Below, piece by piece: positions 27,560 through 36,969 of a DNA stretch of 64,000 bases. This DNA comes from Ruminococcaceae bacterium YRB3002 (GTDB lineage: Bacteria; Bacillota; Clostridia; Saccharofermentanales; Saccharofermentanaceae). The first letter of the stretch is position 1; each line of letters opens with the position of its first letter. Where the stretch lies: assembly GCA_900099715.1 (NCBI GenBank), contig FMTG01000002.1, positions 310,001 to 374,000 of the forward strand, read 5' to 3'. The notes beneath the pieces are model-generated. The model was not told the DNA's origin. It saw nothing but the letters and a program-made list of their open reading frames with translations, and made no database searches. Made by a program: the position numbers and the translations under genes.

Positions 27560-29899
27560 TCAGAGAAGTCCGCCGACTGTGTAGACGATAAAAGACAGTA
27601 TCCAGGCAACAACACACTGCCATATGACCACTCCGACGGCCCATTTGATGCCAAGTTCTCTCCTGATCGAAGCGATAGCGGCGACACAGGGCGTATAGAT
27701 AAGAGAGAATACAAGCAATGAGATTGCTGACAGCGGTGTCAGCGCTGTCCCGACGCCCTCGCCGAACAGGACGTTCAGGCTGGATACGACACTTTCTTTC
27801 GCGATGAATCCTGTTATGAGAGATGTTACTATCCTCCAGTCTCCAAGACCTATGGGTGCGAACAGCGGTGCAATGATCCCTGCTATAACGGCCAGGATGC
27901 TGCTCTGTGAGTCTGTGACGAGATGCAGATTGAAGTCTATATTACGCAGCACCCACACAACTATCGTGGCGATCAGGATAACTGTGAAAGCCCTCTTGAT
28001 GAAGTCCATGGCTTTCTCCTTAAGGAGTCTGAACACGTTGGAAGCCTTGGGCAAACGGTAATTCGGCAATTCCATCACGAAAGGAACGGCTTCGCCTTTA
28101 AACAGTGTCTTTCTGTAGAACAGCGCGATGATAATGCCGGTAATTATACCCAGAAGATAAAGCCCGATCATCAGAAGAGCACCGTATCCGGGAAAGAATG
28201 CACTGACGAAGAATGCATATATCGGTACCTTTGCGGAACAGCTCATGAACGGAGTCAGCAGGATCGTCATCCTCCTGTCGCGTTCGCTCGGGAGAGTCCT
28301 GGTGGACATTACGGCAGGTACTGTACATCCAAAGCCGATCAGCATCGGAACGATGCTCCTGCCTGACAGACCGATCTTGCGGAGGAGCCTGTCCATAACA
28401 AAAGCTATTCTGGCAGCATACCCTGTATCCTCCAGAATTGACAGGAAGAAAAACAGGACGATGATTATCGGAAGGAAACTCAGAACACTTCCCACACCGT
28501 TAAAAATGCCTTCAGTCACCAGATCGTGGACAAAGGGATATACGTTTGCATCCGTGAGTGCCTTATCGGTAATCTCAGTAAGCTTATCAACGCCCAGTTC
28601 GATCATATCCTGAAGGAACTTGCCTATAACGTTGAATGTCAGAAAGAAAACAAGACCCATAATGAGAATGAACGCAGGAATCCCCGTGAACTTGCCGGTA
28701 AGGATCTTGTCGATCTTCTCACTCCTGGTCCTTTCCTTGCTCGTGGATGGTTTCTTGAACGTTCTGGAACAGACTTTGCGGATGAAGGCAAAACGCATCT
28801 CGGCAATAGCGGCAGTACGGTCCAGTCCGCGTTCATTCTCCATCTGAACAATGATGTGTTCGATAGTCTCTTTCTCATTCTGGTCAAGATCGAGGGTATC
28901 TGTGATCAGGGGATCGCCTTCGATCATCTTATTAACTGCAAACTGGACGGGAATACCGTTTTTGGCAGCATGATCCTCGATGAAATAAGTTATCGAATGT
29001 ATGCATCTGTGTACAGCGCCATTGTGGTCGTTCTCATCACAGAAATCCTGTCTTCCGGGTTTTTCCTGATATTTGGCGATATGTACAGCATGATCTATCA
29101 GCTCTTCTATTCCCTGATTTTTGGCCGCCGATATCGGGACGACAGGTACCCCCAGCTGGGATTCAAGACCGTTGACATCAACGCTTCCGCCGTTGGAATG
29201 AAGCTCGTCCATCATATTGAGAGCTACGACCATGGGTATATCCATTTCGAGGAGCTGAAGTGTCAGATAGAGATTGCGTTCGATATTTGTTGCATCAACG
29301 ATGTTTATTATCGCCTTTGGCTTTCCTTTGAGCACAAAGTCTCTGGATACCACCTCTTCACTGCTGTAAGGCGACATGGAATATATACCGGGCAGGTCAG
29401 TGACAAGAGTATCGGGATGTCCGATGATCACGCCATCCTTGCGGTCAACAGTAACTCCCGGGAAGTTCCCGACACGCTGGTTGGACCCGGTCAGCACATT
29501 AAAGAGTGTAGTCTTGCCGCTGTTCTGATTGCCCACCAGCGCGAAAGTAAGTTGAGTTCCTTCAGGCAGCGGATTGCCTGTTCCTTTGGGATGAAATCTT
29601 CCGCCCTCACCAAATCCAGGGTGCTCGGTCTTGCCGAACATTGTCTGCTCAAAGGCCGGTGCTGAAGAATTATCCTCTACAGGTTCAACCTGGATCCGCT
29701 CCGCCTCAGACAGCCTCAGAGTAAGTTCGTAATCGTAAAGGCGAACCTCAACGGGATCTCCCATCGGAGCATATTTTACGACTGTAACCTCTGAATCAGG
29801 GATTACACCCATATCAAGAAGATGCTGTCTTAAGGCACCATCTCCCTCTACACTTAGTATCCTCGCTCTCTTGCCTGTCTGCAGCTCTTTAAGATTCAT
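27560..29899 (-). CDS. feoB: FeoA-FeoB fusion ferrous iron transporter
   Basis: Takes up Fe2+ across the membrane. The 779-residue product fuses a FeoA-like SH3 domain (about residues 1-75, LKELQTGKRARILSV onward) to a complete FeoB. The FeoB G domain has GNQNSGKTTLFN (G1), DLPG (G3) and LNMMD (G4). The membrane part from about residue 405 holds two gate regions and about eight helices. The ATG at 29899 lies two bases after the pyrD stop; an upstream GTG is possible but overlaps pyrD. There is no promoter between them, so iron uptake is apparently transcribed as the last gene of the pyrimidine operon. Confidence 0.92.
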   Translation of the reverse strand: MNLKELQTGKRARILSVEGDGALRQHLLDMGVIPDSEVTVVKYAPMGDPVEVRLYDYELTLRLSEAERIQVEPVEDNSSAPAFEQTMFGKTEHPGFGEGGRFHPKGTGNPLPEGTQLTFALVGNQNSGKTTLFNVLTGSNQRVGNFPGVTVDRKDGVIIGHPDTLVTDLPGIYSMSPYSSEEVVSRDFVLKGKPKAIINIVDATNIERNLYLTLQLLEMDIPMVVALNMMDELHSNGGSVDVNGLESQLGVPVVPISAAKNQGIEELIDHAVHIAKYQEKPGRQDFCDENDHNGAVHRCIHSITYFIEDHAAKNGIPVQFAVNKMIEGDPLITDTLDLDQNEKETIEHIIVQMENERGLDRTAAIAEMRFAFIRKVCSRTFKKPSTSKERTRSEKIDKILTGKFTGIPAFILIMGLVFFLTFNVIGKFLQDMIELGVDKLTEITDKALTDANVYPFVHDLVTEGIFNGVGSVLSFLPIIIVLFFFLSILEDTGYAARIAFVMDRLLRKIGLSGRSIVPMLIGFGCTVPAVMSTRTLPSERDRRMTILLTPFMSCSAKVPIYAFFVSAFFPGYGALLMIGLYLLGIITGIIIALFYRKTLFKGEAVPFVMELPNYRLPKASNVFRLLKEKAMDFIKRAFTVILIATIVVWVLRNIDFNLHLVTDSQSSILAVIAGIIAPLFAPIGLGDWRIVTSLITGFIAKESVVSSLNVLFGEGVGTALTPLSAISLLVFSLIYTPCVAAIASIRRELGIKWAVGVVIWQCVVAWILSFIVYTVGGLL

Positions 29900-29901
29900 T
29901 G

Positions 29902-30816
29902 TCACCACAACTGTAAAGTGCCGGTAAGGGAACTGATATCAATGTTGTTTTCCTCACAGTACTTCTCAAGATCTTCTGTAATATCCACAGGACATGTTGG
30001 ATGGATCAGACTTGCTGTCCCGATCTCCACAGCCGAAGCACCTGCGATCATGAATTCTATTACATCTTTGTAATCCATGATGCCCCCGCAGCCGATTATC
30101 GGGATGCTCAGGGCCTTGGAGCACTCTGCTACCATTCTGACGGCAACAGGCTTTATTGCCGGACCTGAATAACCGCCTGTATTATTATGGAGTACAGGCC
30201 GTTTTGTCCTGATATCAATGACCATACCAAGCATGGTATTAATAAGTACAACCGCATCGGCGCCTGCTTTTTGGGCAGAATATGCCACAGACTTGATGTC
30301 TGTAACATTGGGAGTGAGCTTGATCCAGAGAGGAAGACCGGTCAGGCTTCGCATACCGGATACGACTTCAAATACCTGATCAGGGTCAGAACCGATGCTC
30401 ATGCATCCAGCCTTAACGTTTGGACAGGAGAGGTTGATCTCAAGCGCATCGATCTTGTCTTTGTGCGGCTCGAGCTTTCTGATCATTTCCATATAGTCAT
30501 CATACGAGTGACCTGCAACATTAACGATAACACCGGTGTTAAGAGACCTCATATAATCAAGGTCATGTTCGATAAAATAGTCGACTCCGGGATTCTGAAG
30601 GCCGACGGAATTAAGCATGCCGGCATATGTCTCTGCAACTCTGACTCCTTCATTGCCGGCTCTGGGTCTGATCGTCAGACCTTTGGACGACAGCCCTCCC
30701 AGTATGGACAGGTCATAATACTCAGATAATTCGTGACCGAAATTACACGTTCCTGAAGCAAGTATAAGCGGACTCTTAAGGGAAACACTGCCAACTTTAA
30801 CGCCTAATCTGCTCAC
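29902..30816 (-). CDS. pyrD: Dihydroorotate dehydrogenase, catalytic subunit
   Basis: Oxidises dihydroorotate to orotate with FMN. The 304 residues fit the class 1B (PyrDB) enzyme that works with PyrK to pass electrons to NAD. Visible are the substrate segment LNSVGLQNPG, the conserved LSCPNVKAG with the catalytic Cys region, and the C-terminal phosphate-binding GCGGI. It overlaps pyrK by four bases, matching a shared complex. Confidence 0.96.
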   Translation of the reverse strand: MSRLGVKVGSVSLKSPLILASGTCNFGHELSEYYDLSILGGLSSKGLTIRPRAGNEGVRVAETYAGMLNSVGLQNPGVDYFIEHDLDYMRSLNTGVIVNVAGHSYDDYMEMIRKLEPHKDKIDALEINLSCPNVKAGCMSIGSDPDQVFEVVSGMRSLTGLPLWIKLTPNVTDIKSVAYSAQKAGADAVVLINTMLGMVIDIRTKRPVLHNNTGGYSGPAIKPVAVRMVAECSKALSIPIIGCGGIMDYKDVIEFMIAGASAVEIGTASLIHPTCPVDITEDLEKYCEENNIDISSLTGTLQLW

Positions 30817-31571
30817 AGTATCACCTCCCCGAACTCGAAAACAGGTCCGTCTTTACAGCATCTCACATGCTCAAACGGTATCCCCTCTTCTTCTGCCTTT
30901 TTCTTGCATACACAGACAAGGCATATGCCTATTCCGCAGGCCATCCTCTGCTCCATTGAGATGTAGCACTTTAATCCTTTGCCGGAAGCCCAGTTGCCTA
31001 CAGCCTTCATCATGGGAACCGGACCGACACAGCAGACAGTAGTGTTTCCCTCGATCTTAAGAGTATCAAGGCCTGCAATGCAGGTTCCTTTTATACCGTA
31101 ATCACCTGCATCTGTAGTAACGATATATTCATCACTCGTCAGACAGACCTGGGACTTGTCCCTGAAGCCCTGGACCATAGTCACATTCTTCCCTTTTGAT
31201 CTGAGTGTCTCATATGCAAAGTTGATCGGGAATACTCCGGTTCCACCGCTTACGAGAATAAAAGAGTCGGAAGCAGACAGATCAAATCCGTTGCCGAGAG
31301 GTCCCAATACATTGACAATACTGCCTTCTTCGATCGAAGCCAGCTCGGATGAACCGGCACCTACGACCTTGATCCCGATATTGAATGTTCCGGCACTCGT
31401 GTCTACAGAAGCTATCCCGAACGGTCTCTTGAGAAATCTCGAACAGGAGACGTTGACAAACTGTCCGGGTACTGCTCTGTTGGCAATATCGGCACATTCG
31501 ATCGTAAGATAGGCTGTATCGGACGTCAGCATATCACGTTTTAAGATCTTACATGAGTATTCTCTGTTCAT
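30813..31571 (-). CDS. pyrK: Dihydroorotate dehydrogenase electron transfer subunit
   Basis: The FAD and [2Fe-2S] subunit that links PyrD to NAD. The 252 residues show an FAD-binding N-terminal barrel (RPFGIASV), an NAD-binding middle with VSGGTGVFP, and the iron-sulfur cysteines C212, C217, C220 and one of C238/C239. It overlaps pyrF and pyrD by four bases each. Its cluster makes it the one gene of the operon that directly needs iron. Confidence 0.96.
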   Translation of the reverse strand: MNREYSCKILKRDMLTSDTAYLTIECADIANRAVPGQFVNVSCSRFLKRPFGIASVDTSAGTFNIGIKVVGAGSSELASIEEGSIVNVLGPLGNGFDLSASDSFILVSGGTGVFPINFAYETLRSKGKNVTMVQGFRDKSQVCLTSDEYIVTTDAGDYGIKGTCIAGLDTLKIEGNTTVCCVGPVPMMKAVGNWASGKGLKCYISMEQRMACGIGICLVCVCKKKAEEEGIPFEHVRCCKDGPVFEFGEVIL

Positions 31572-32518
31572 ACGTACTTACGGTCCTTCAGAGCATTATT
31601 GAGCTTGGTCTTCATATCGATTGCCTCATCGCGTGTAGCAGCTGCAAAGTCAGAAGGATCAAGATCCTCCCTCTTCTTCCATGCACACATAAGGCTTCTG
31701 GAAGCATTGACGATAGAACCTCTTCCATCAGCCGTAAACGATGCAACAGCTGCATCAGGTCCTGCCCCCTGAGCCCCGTAACCCGGTACCAGGATCAGAT
31801 TATCCGGCATGAGCTTTCTTATCTCAACTGCCTGTTCCGGCCATGTTGCCCCGACAACGGCGCCAACTGATGAGAATCCCTCTTCGCCGACAAGATCTTT
31901 GCCCCATCCGTTAACAAGAGCAGCCATTGCCTCATATACTTTACGACCATCCTTCAGTTCAAGATCCTGCAGATCTCCCGCTGAAGGGTTGGAGGTCCTT
32001 ACAAGAATGAAGATGCCCTTGCCGTCTCTGCTGCAGACATCAAGGAAGGGCTTAACACCGTCGATACCAAGATACCCGTTCACAGTAGCACAGTCAGACC
32101 CCATCATGCTGACGGATGAACCGTCAATTATCTGAGTGGATCCGATGATACCCTCTGCATAAGCTGTAGACGTGGCACCTATATCATTACGCTTACAGTC
32201 AGCGATGACGAGCATGTCCTTGCTCTGGGCATATTTGACAGTCTTATCAAGAACCTTCAGCGCTTCAATGCCATACAGTTCATAATAAGCAAGCTGAGGT
32301 TTGATGGCAGGAACGATATCGTATACCGCATCGATAAGAGCTTTATTGAAAAGCCATATGGCGTGAGCTGTAGCCTTCTGTCCGTCATCGGGAAATTCGG
32401 CTATGGCTTCATCTATGAGCTTTTGGGGAATGTATTCGAGTTTGGGATCAAGTCCCATAACTGTCGGGTTTTCCAGTTCGGCTATCCTTCTGACAAGCAG
32501 ATCAGCAAAGTTTCTCAT
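31568..32518 (-). CDS. pyrF: Orotidine 5'-phosphate decarboxylase, type 2
   Basis: Converts OMP to UMP. At 316 residues it is the longer type 2 form. The catalytic array appears as IADCKRNDIGATS (Lys and Asp residues), with the N-terminal VMGLDPKLEYIP and a phosphate-binding LVPGYGAQG. Its start lies inside the end of pyrC (17-base overlap), with GGAGG 11 bases before the ATG. Confidence 0.95.
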   Translation of the reverse strand: MRNFADLLVRRIAELENPTVMGLDPKLEYIPQKLIDEAIAEFPDDGQKATAHAIWLFNKALIDAVYDIVPAIKPQLAYYELYGIEALKVLDKTVKYAQSKDMLVIADCKRNDIGATSTAYAEGIIGSTQIIDGSSVSMMGSDCATVNGYLGIDGVKPFLDVCSRDGKGIFILVRTSNPSAGDLQDLELKDGRKVYEAMAALVNGWGKDLVGEEGFSSVGAVVGATWPEQAVEIRKLMPDNLILVPGYGAQGAGPDAAVASFTADGRGSIVNASRSLMCAWKKREDLDPSDFAAATRDEAIDMKTKLNNALKDRKYV

Positions 32519-33758
32519 AAGTAATGTTACCTCCCATAACAGTCAGCATTGTCTCACCATACAGTTTCCATCCGTCATATGGTGTATTTCTGCCCTTTGT
32601 AAGCATCTTATTCTTATCGAAAACAAACTCATTATCGATATCAAATACTGCAAGATCTGCATCGTCGCCGATGTTCATCCCTCCCCTTCCGAGCTTAAGG
32701 ATATCAGACGGATTGTGGCACATCAGATCCATCAGCCTGTCGAGAGTGATCTTGCCTGTCTTTACAAGATATGTATATGCCAGCGCGAAAGAAGATTCAA
32801 GACCTACAATACCGTTAAGTGCAAGCGAGAATTCGATCTCCTTCTCATCCTGATGATGAGGCGCATGATCGGTTACAATACAGTCAACTGTTCCGTCAAC
32901 GATCGCCTCTATAACGGCATCAACATCTTCCTGTGTCCCAAGCGGCGGATGCATCTTATAATTTGAACTGTAATTCTCACAGTAATTATCCGTCAGCGTG
33001 AAATAATGGGGACATGTCTCACAGGTTACCCTGACTCCTCTTGCCTTGGCCTCTCTGATCATCCTCATACCACCCTTTGTGCTTACATGACAGAGATGTA
33101 CAGGCAGTCCCAGATACTCGGCAATGATTATATCTCTGGCGATCATGACATCCTCGGAGGCTGAGGGTATACCTCTGATACCTATGGATGTTGATACAGG
33201 GCCCTCATTCATTGCACCGCCGGACAGTGACTTATCCTCACAGTGGTTCAGGACAGGAACATCAAAGTCAGCGCAGTACTCAAGCACTTTGCGCATAAAT
33301 CCGGCAGTTGATATCGGTTTACCATCATCTGACACTGCGACGATTCCCGCCTCTTTCATGAGGCCGATCTCTGACAGTTCTTCACCGTTAAGTCCCTTGC
33401 TTGCTGAACCAATGGGATATACACGGCAAAGACCGACATCTTTGCCCCTCTTGACGATACTTCTTACGACGGCTGCATTATCTACAACAGGTGATGTATT
33501 GGGCATGCAGCATACACTTGTGAATCCGCCTCTGGCGGCTGCTCTGGAACCTGATCCTATGTCTTCCTTATACTCCTGTCCGGGTTCTCTGAAATGCACA
33601 TGCATATCAACAAGACCGGGAGTAACAAGAGCGCCTTTTACATCTATGATCCTGTCTGCATCAGCCTCGCCGAAAGCCTCGCAAAACTTTCCATCGGCAA
33701 TGTAGATATCTCTAGTCTCTTTGCCGAGAACACTGCAATTCGTTAAGATAAGCCTCAT
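32502..33758 (-). CDS. pyrC: Dihydroorotase
   Basis: Closes carbamoyl-aspartate to dihydroorotate; a zinc amidohydrolase of the class I type (418 residues). The metal-binding motif DMHVHFREPG, the HCED and HLCHVS histidines and the active-site Asp in TDHAPHH are all present. It overlaps pyrB by four bases. Expression follows the PyrR attenuator with the rest of the operon. Confidence 0.96.
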   Translation of the reverse strand: MRLILTNCSVLGKETRDIYIADGKFCEAFGEADADRIIDVKGALVTPGLVDMHVHFREPGQEYKEDIGSGSRAAARGGFTSVCCMPNTSPVVDNAAVVRSIVKRGKDVGLCRVYPIGSASKGLNGEELSEIGLMKEAGIVAVSDDGKPISTAGFMRKVLEYCADFDVPVLNHCEDKSLSGGAMNEGPVSTSIGIRGIPSASEDVMIARDIIIAEYLGLPVHLCHVSTKGGMRMIREAKARGVRVTCETCPHYFTLTDNYCENYSSNYKMHPPLGTQEDVDAVIEAIVDGTVDCIVTDHAPHHQDEKEIEFSLALNGIVGLESSFALAYTYLVKTGKITLDRLMDLMCHNPSDILKLGRGGMNIGDDADLAVFDIDNEFVFDKNKMLTKGRNTPYDGWKLYGETMLTVMGGNITYEKLC

Positions 33759-34684
33759 AACTCGTTCCTCCTTGCCATCAAGAGATAGAGAACTGCCATT
33801 CTGACAGCAACACCATTTGTAACCTGCTCGTTGATCACTGACTGATCGCAGTCATAGACTTCCGTAGGAAGTTCCACGCCGTGATTGCAGGGCCCCGGGT
33901 GCATAAGAAACGCGTCAGGCTTGGCTGCTGCCAGTGCTTCCTTTGTTATGGCATAGAACTTTGCATACTCGGGAACTGACGGAAAAAGTGAGCTCTTCTG
34001 TCTTTCCAGCTGAACACGCAGACCCATGACAGCATCAGCATCCCTGCAGCAGTCTATGACACTGTCGGCTACAGTAACACCCATCTTCTCGATCCCGATA
34101 GGCATCATTGTCCTTGGACCGTAAACAGAAACATTGGCGCCGAGCTTGGTAAGTCCGATCGCATTGGATCTGACAACTCTGCTGTGATAGATATCACCGC
34201 AGATGGCGATCTTCTTTCCTTCGAAAGTATCGAACCGTTCATACATGGTCAGCATATCAAGGAGCGCCTGTGTAGGATGTTCGTTCATTCCATCCCCTGC
34301 ATTGACAACTGACGCCTTCAGGTAAGGCGCAATAAAGTGCGGAGCGCCTGACTGGTTATGTCTCATTATTATGATGTCTGTTCCCATCATATCGATCGTC
34401 CTGGCAGTATCAAGGAGTGACTCACCCTTATTAACGGAACTGCCGGATGTGGATATGTTTGCTGATGCAGAACCCATATACTTTGAGGCCAGCTCAAATG
34501 ACAGCCTTGTTCTGGTGCTGTTCTCGTAAAACAGCGTAACAATTGACTTGCCCTGAAGATGCGTTGTTTTCTTATTGCCGGATTCGATGACCATCTTCAT
34601 CATCCGCGCTGTGTCGAGGATCTCCATGATCTCCTCGGGTGTCAGCTGCTTCATGCCCAAAAGGTCTTTATTCTTAAGTCCCAT
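33755..34684 (-). CDS. pyrB: Aspartate carbamoyltransferase, catalytic chain
   Basis: Joins carbamoyl phosphate and aspartate, the committed step of pyrimidine synthesis. The 309 residues carry the carbamoyl-phosphate motif STRTRLSFE and HPTQALLDM. No pyrI regulatory chain gene is present, as expected for Firmicutes, where control is at transcription. The start shares bases with the pyrR stop (TAATG). Confidence 0.96.
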   Translation of the reverse strand: MGLKNKDLLGMKQLTPEEIMEILDTARMMKMVIESGNKKTTHLQGKSIVTLFYENSTRTRLSFELASKYMGSASANISTSGSSVNKGESLLDTARTIDMMGTDIIIMRHNQSGAPHFIAPYLKASVVNAGDGMNEHPTQALLDMLTMYERFDTFEGKKIAICGDIYHSRVVRSNAIGLTKLGANVSVYGPRTMMPIGIEKMGVTVADSVIDCCRDADAVMGLRVQLERQKSSLFPSVPEYAKFYAITKEALAAAKPDAFLMHPGPCNHGVELPTEVYDCDQSVINEQVTNGVAVRMAVLYLLMARRNEL

Positions 34685-35235
34685 TACATTCCCTCCCTTG
34701 CACAGAGAAGAACCTGAGTCTGGCCATCCACCTCTTCAAGTTCCACCATAACGCGTTCAGACAGAGAAGTCGGCACGTTCTTGCCGACATAATCGGCTCT
34801 GATGGGCAACTGTCTGTGTCCTCTGTCTATCAGTATCGCCAGCTGCACCTCGTCCGGTCTTCCCATATCGAAGATATTATCGATCGCAGATCTTATCGTT
34901 CTGCCTGTAAACAGGACATCGTCTACAAGAACGATCTTGCTGCCGTTAACATTGAACGGAATGTCAGTGCTGTGCACCACAGGGTGACTCGCAAGCATTG
35001 ACAGGTCATCTCTGTAGAAGGTTATGTCAAGAATGCCCATCGGTACCTTTACACCTTCTATCTCTTCCAGATAGCTCCTGATGAATTTTGCCATCGGGAC
35101 ACCTCTTCTCTGAATGCCGATAAGTGCTACATTATCAAGGCCCTGATTGTGCTCGATTATCTCATGCGAGATTCGGATAAGCGCTCTCTTGACGGCTGAC
35201 TCATCCATCAGGACTGATTTGACATGGTCTTCCAT
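34684..35235 (-). CDS. pyrR: Pyrimidine operon regulator / uracil phosphoribosyltransferase
   Basis: An RNA-binding regulator that, with UMP, stabilises an anti-antiterminator in the pyr leader, and has the phosphoribosyltransferase fold. The 183 residues contain the PRPP loop [13 protein letters not shown] and the conserved [12 protein letters not shown]. First gene of the operon, with AACCTCC-complementary GGGGGAGG before the ATG. Its binding site lies in its own leader (35335-35362), giving autoregulation. Confidence 0.96.
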   Translation of the reverse strand: MEDHVKSVLMDESAVKRALIRISHEIIEHNQGLDNVALIGIQRRGVPMAKFIRSYLEEIEGVKVPMGILDITFYRDDLSMLASHPVVHSTDIPFNVNGSKIVLVDDVLFTGRTIRSAIDNIFDMGRPDEVQLAILIDRGHRQLPIRADYVGKNVPTSLSERVMVELEEVDGQTQVLLCAREGM

Positions 35236-35258
35236 ATGCTAACCTCCCCCAAAAGATC

Positions 35259-35292
35259 AAAAAAGATACCGGACAGGTATCCTGCCCGGTAT
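35259..35292 (-). terminator. pyr leader attenuator terminator
   Basis: A 12-bp stem (ATACCGGGCAGG paired with CCTGTCCGGTAT, one G-U pair) with a three-base loop, followed by CTTTTTT on the minus strand, 24 bases before the pyrR start. Its left arm CCGGGC is complementary to GCCCGG in the upstream PyrR site, so an antiterminator can replace it. Confidence 0.9.
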
Positions 35293-35334
35293 AAATATGT
35301 AAAATTCACCTATTATCATGTGTTTATACGCAAA

Positions 35335-35362
35335 TCTTACAGTCTCTCCGGGCTGTTTAAAG
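35335..35362 (-). promoter_or_regulatory. PyrR-binding anti-antiterminator loop
   Basis: On the minus strand CTTTAAACAGCCCGGAGAG followed by ACTGTAAGA matches the PyrR-binding loops of the Bacillus pyr operon, including the GGAGAG core and the flanking ACAG/CTGT stem. With UMP-bound PyrR this stem should hold and let the terminator form. Confidence 0.85.
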
Positions 35363-35372
35363 ATACGCTTAT

Positions 35373-35401
35373 AGAATAGTATTTTGTCCCCGATAAATCA
35401 A
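35373..35401 (-). promoter_or_regulatory. pyr operon promoter
   Basis: On the minus strand TTGATT (35396-35401) and TATTCT (35373-35378) are 17 bases apart, just upstream of the PyrR loop and just after the stop of the preceding gene. Confidence 0.65.
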
Positions 35402-35405
35402 GTGC

Positions 35406-36167
35406 TCAAACTGCTTTCGCAGGGATGATCTCAAGAGCCATATAACCAATGCTGTTCCCTGTATCGGCGCCGTAGAGAACACGGAATGCATAGTCCCCGT
35501 ATACTGTATAATTGCCGGAACCATCATAGTTCTCAAGCAGCTTTGTCGTCATGTTGTAGCAGTCCGTCTCTGACAGATCGGGATATACGCTAGCAAGGAA
35601 TCCTGCAAAGTATGAAGACATAAAACTGTAGTTGTTTACGTTCGTATCGTATTCGACAATAGCCCTCAGGAATGTAAGCTTGCTGTCGAATTTACGCGAC
35701 TGTCCCTGCACGGCAGCACTGAGCGACGGGCTTGTAAGCTTCTCGAAAGAGTCAAGATAATAGTTATTATCAGTAATCTTGAAGGATGTCGTCTGGTTGC
35801 TGTCAGAATCAGATGTGATGTAATAAACACCATCAAGATCCACATCAAACTGCGCGAAAACATTCTTATACAGATCAAGTGACTTGAACTTTGTGGAAAA
35901 TTCCTCGTATGTCATATCCATGGCAGGATTGGATGCCACAGGAATAACAAAGTAGAGTATCGTTCCGATCAGTACAATGGCAGCAAGGATAAGGCAAAGC
36001 GGGATTACGGGATCAAAACCATTACCGTCAGTTTCCTTCTTCGCGGGCTTCTTACTGTCATGTATCTTCCTGACTCTTGCAGATTTGGATGTGTTGAGCA
36101 TCTCAAGAGCACGTTCGTACTCTGAATCTGATATGAGATCATCATTCTTTATCGGTTCATCAGCCAT
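35406..36167 (-). CDS. Single-pass membrane protein of unknown function
   Basis: I do not recognise this 253-residue protein. Residues 1-52 are charged and probably cytoplasmic, with a basic stretch at about 30-45; one helix spans about 54-77; the remaining 175 residues would lie outside, rich in Tyr, Asp and Ser, with no cysteine pairs of note or catalytic motif seen. AAGGAG lies before the ATG. It is transcribed in the same direction as pyrR but ends just before the pyr promoter, so it is not part of that operon. Confidence 0.7.
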   Translation of the reverse strand: MADEPIKNDDLISDSEYERALEMLNTSKSARVRKIHDSKKPAKKETDGNGFDPVIPLCLILAAIVLIGTILYFVIPVASNPAMDMTYEEFSTKFKSLDLYKNVFAQFDVDLDGVYYITSDSDSNQTTSFKITDNNYYLDSFEKLTSPSLSAAVQGQSRKFDSKLTFLRAIVEYDTNVNNYSFMSSYFAGFLASVYPDLSETDCYNMTTKLLENYDGSGNYTVYGDYAFRVLYGADTGNSIGYMALEIIPAKAV

Positions 36168-36267
36168 TACAGGACACTCCTTCTGTTAGTTCACATAGAT
36201 TATAAATTATTTTCGCTTGCACACAACTGTTAAAATCATACATAATATAAGCACTGGAGGTCAGTTT

Positions 36268-36969
36268 ATGAGTCATATATTGGTTACCGGCGGTTCAAGA
36301 GGCATTGGAAGAGCGATATGCGAGACATTTGCGGATAATGGTTATGATGTCTCGTATTTCTATGTAAACAGACCTTCTCTTGAGGGTGAACATATCTATC
36401 CTGTCAGATGTGATGTGTCCGATCACGATGCTGTTGCAGAGAGCGTTGACAGCGTGATCAGCAGGTTCGGAGATATAGATGTACTGGTATCCAACAGCGG
36501 CATATCGATATCAGGTCTTGCCACTGACTACAGTCCCAGGGATTACAGGAGAGTCATGGACGTTAATTTCGGAGGGCTTTTTAATGTGACTAACAGGGTC
36601 ATTCCGGGAATGGTCCACAGAAAACACGGAGTGATCATTGCTATTTCCTCAATGTGGGGTCAGACCGGAGCTTCTTATGAATCACTTTATGCCGCCTCCA
36701 AAGGCGCCGTTGACGCATATGTAAGATCCCTCGCCAAGGAACTTGCCCCGTCCGGGATCAGAGTCAATGCGGTATCACCCGGATGTATCGATACTGATAT
36801 GATGGCTGACTATTCTGATGAGGACCGTTCAGAACTGATAGATGAGACTCCCCTGGCCCGACTTGGCACGCCACAGGATGTTGCAGATGCAGTATACTAT
36901 CTGGCCTCTGACAGAGCGTCTTTTATAACAGGTCAGATCATAGGAGTTAATGGCGGTTTTCTGATCTAG
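36268..36969 (+). CDS. Short-chain dehydrogenase/reductase (FabG-like)
   Basis: A 233-residue NAD(P)-dependent oxidoreductase. The Rossmann motif TGGSRGIG is at residues 7-14, with NSGI, the catalytic serine in ISSMWG and the YAASK catalytic pair. The C-terminal GQIIGVNGG is typical of FabG-like proteins. It stands alone, not in a fatty-acid cluster, so the substrate is open. Start chosen at 36268 with GGAGG nine bases before it. Its TAG stop overlaps the stop of the small convergent gene. Confidence 0.88.
   Translation: MSHILVTGGSRGIGRAICETFADNGYDVSYFYVNRPSLEGEHIYPVRCDVSDHDAVAESVDSVISRFGDIDVLVSNSGISISGLATDYSPRDYRRVMDVNFGGLFNVTNRVIPGMVHRKHGVIIAISSMWGQTGASYESLYAASKGAVDAYVRSLAKELAPSGIRVNAVSPGCIDTDMMADYSDEDRSELIDETPLARLGTPQDVADAVYYLASDRASFITGQIIGVNGGFLI

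Noticed and set aside
28526-29665. 379-residue open frame on the plus strand within feoAB
   Set aside because: It is antisense to a clear FeoA-FeoB coding region, has no recognisable domain and no ribosome site; it is a shadow of biased codon use.
36217-36267. Longer N-terminus for the SDR protein
   Set aside because: The extra 17 codons lack family similarity, and GGAGG is placed for the ATG at 36268.
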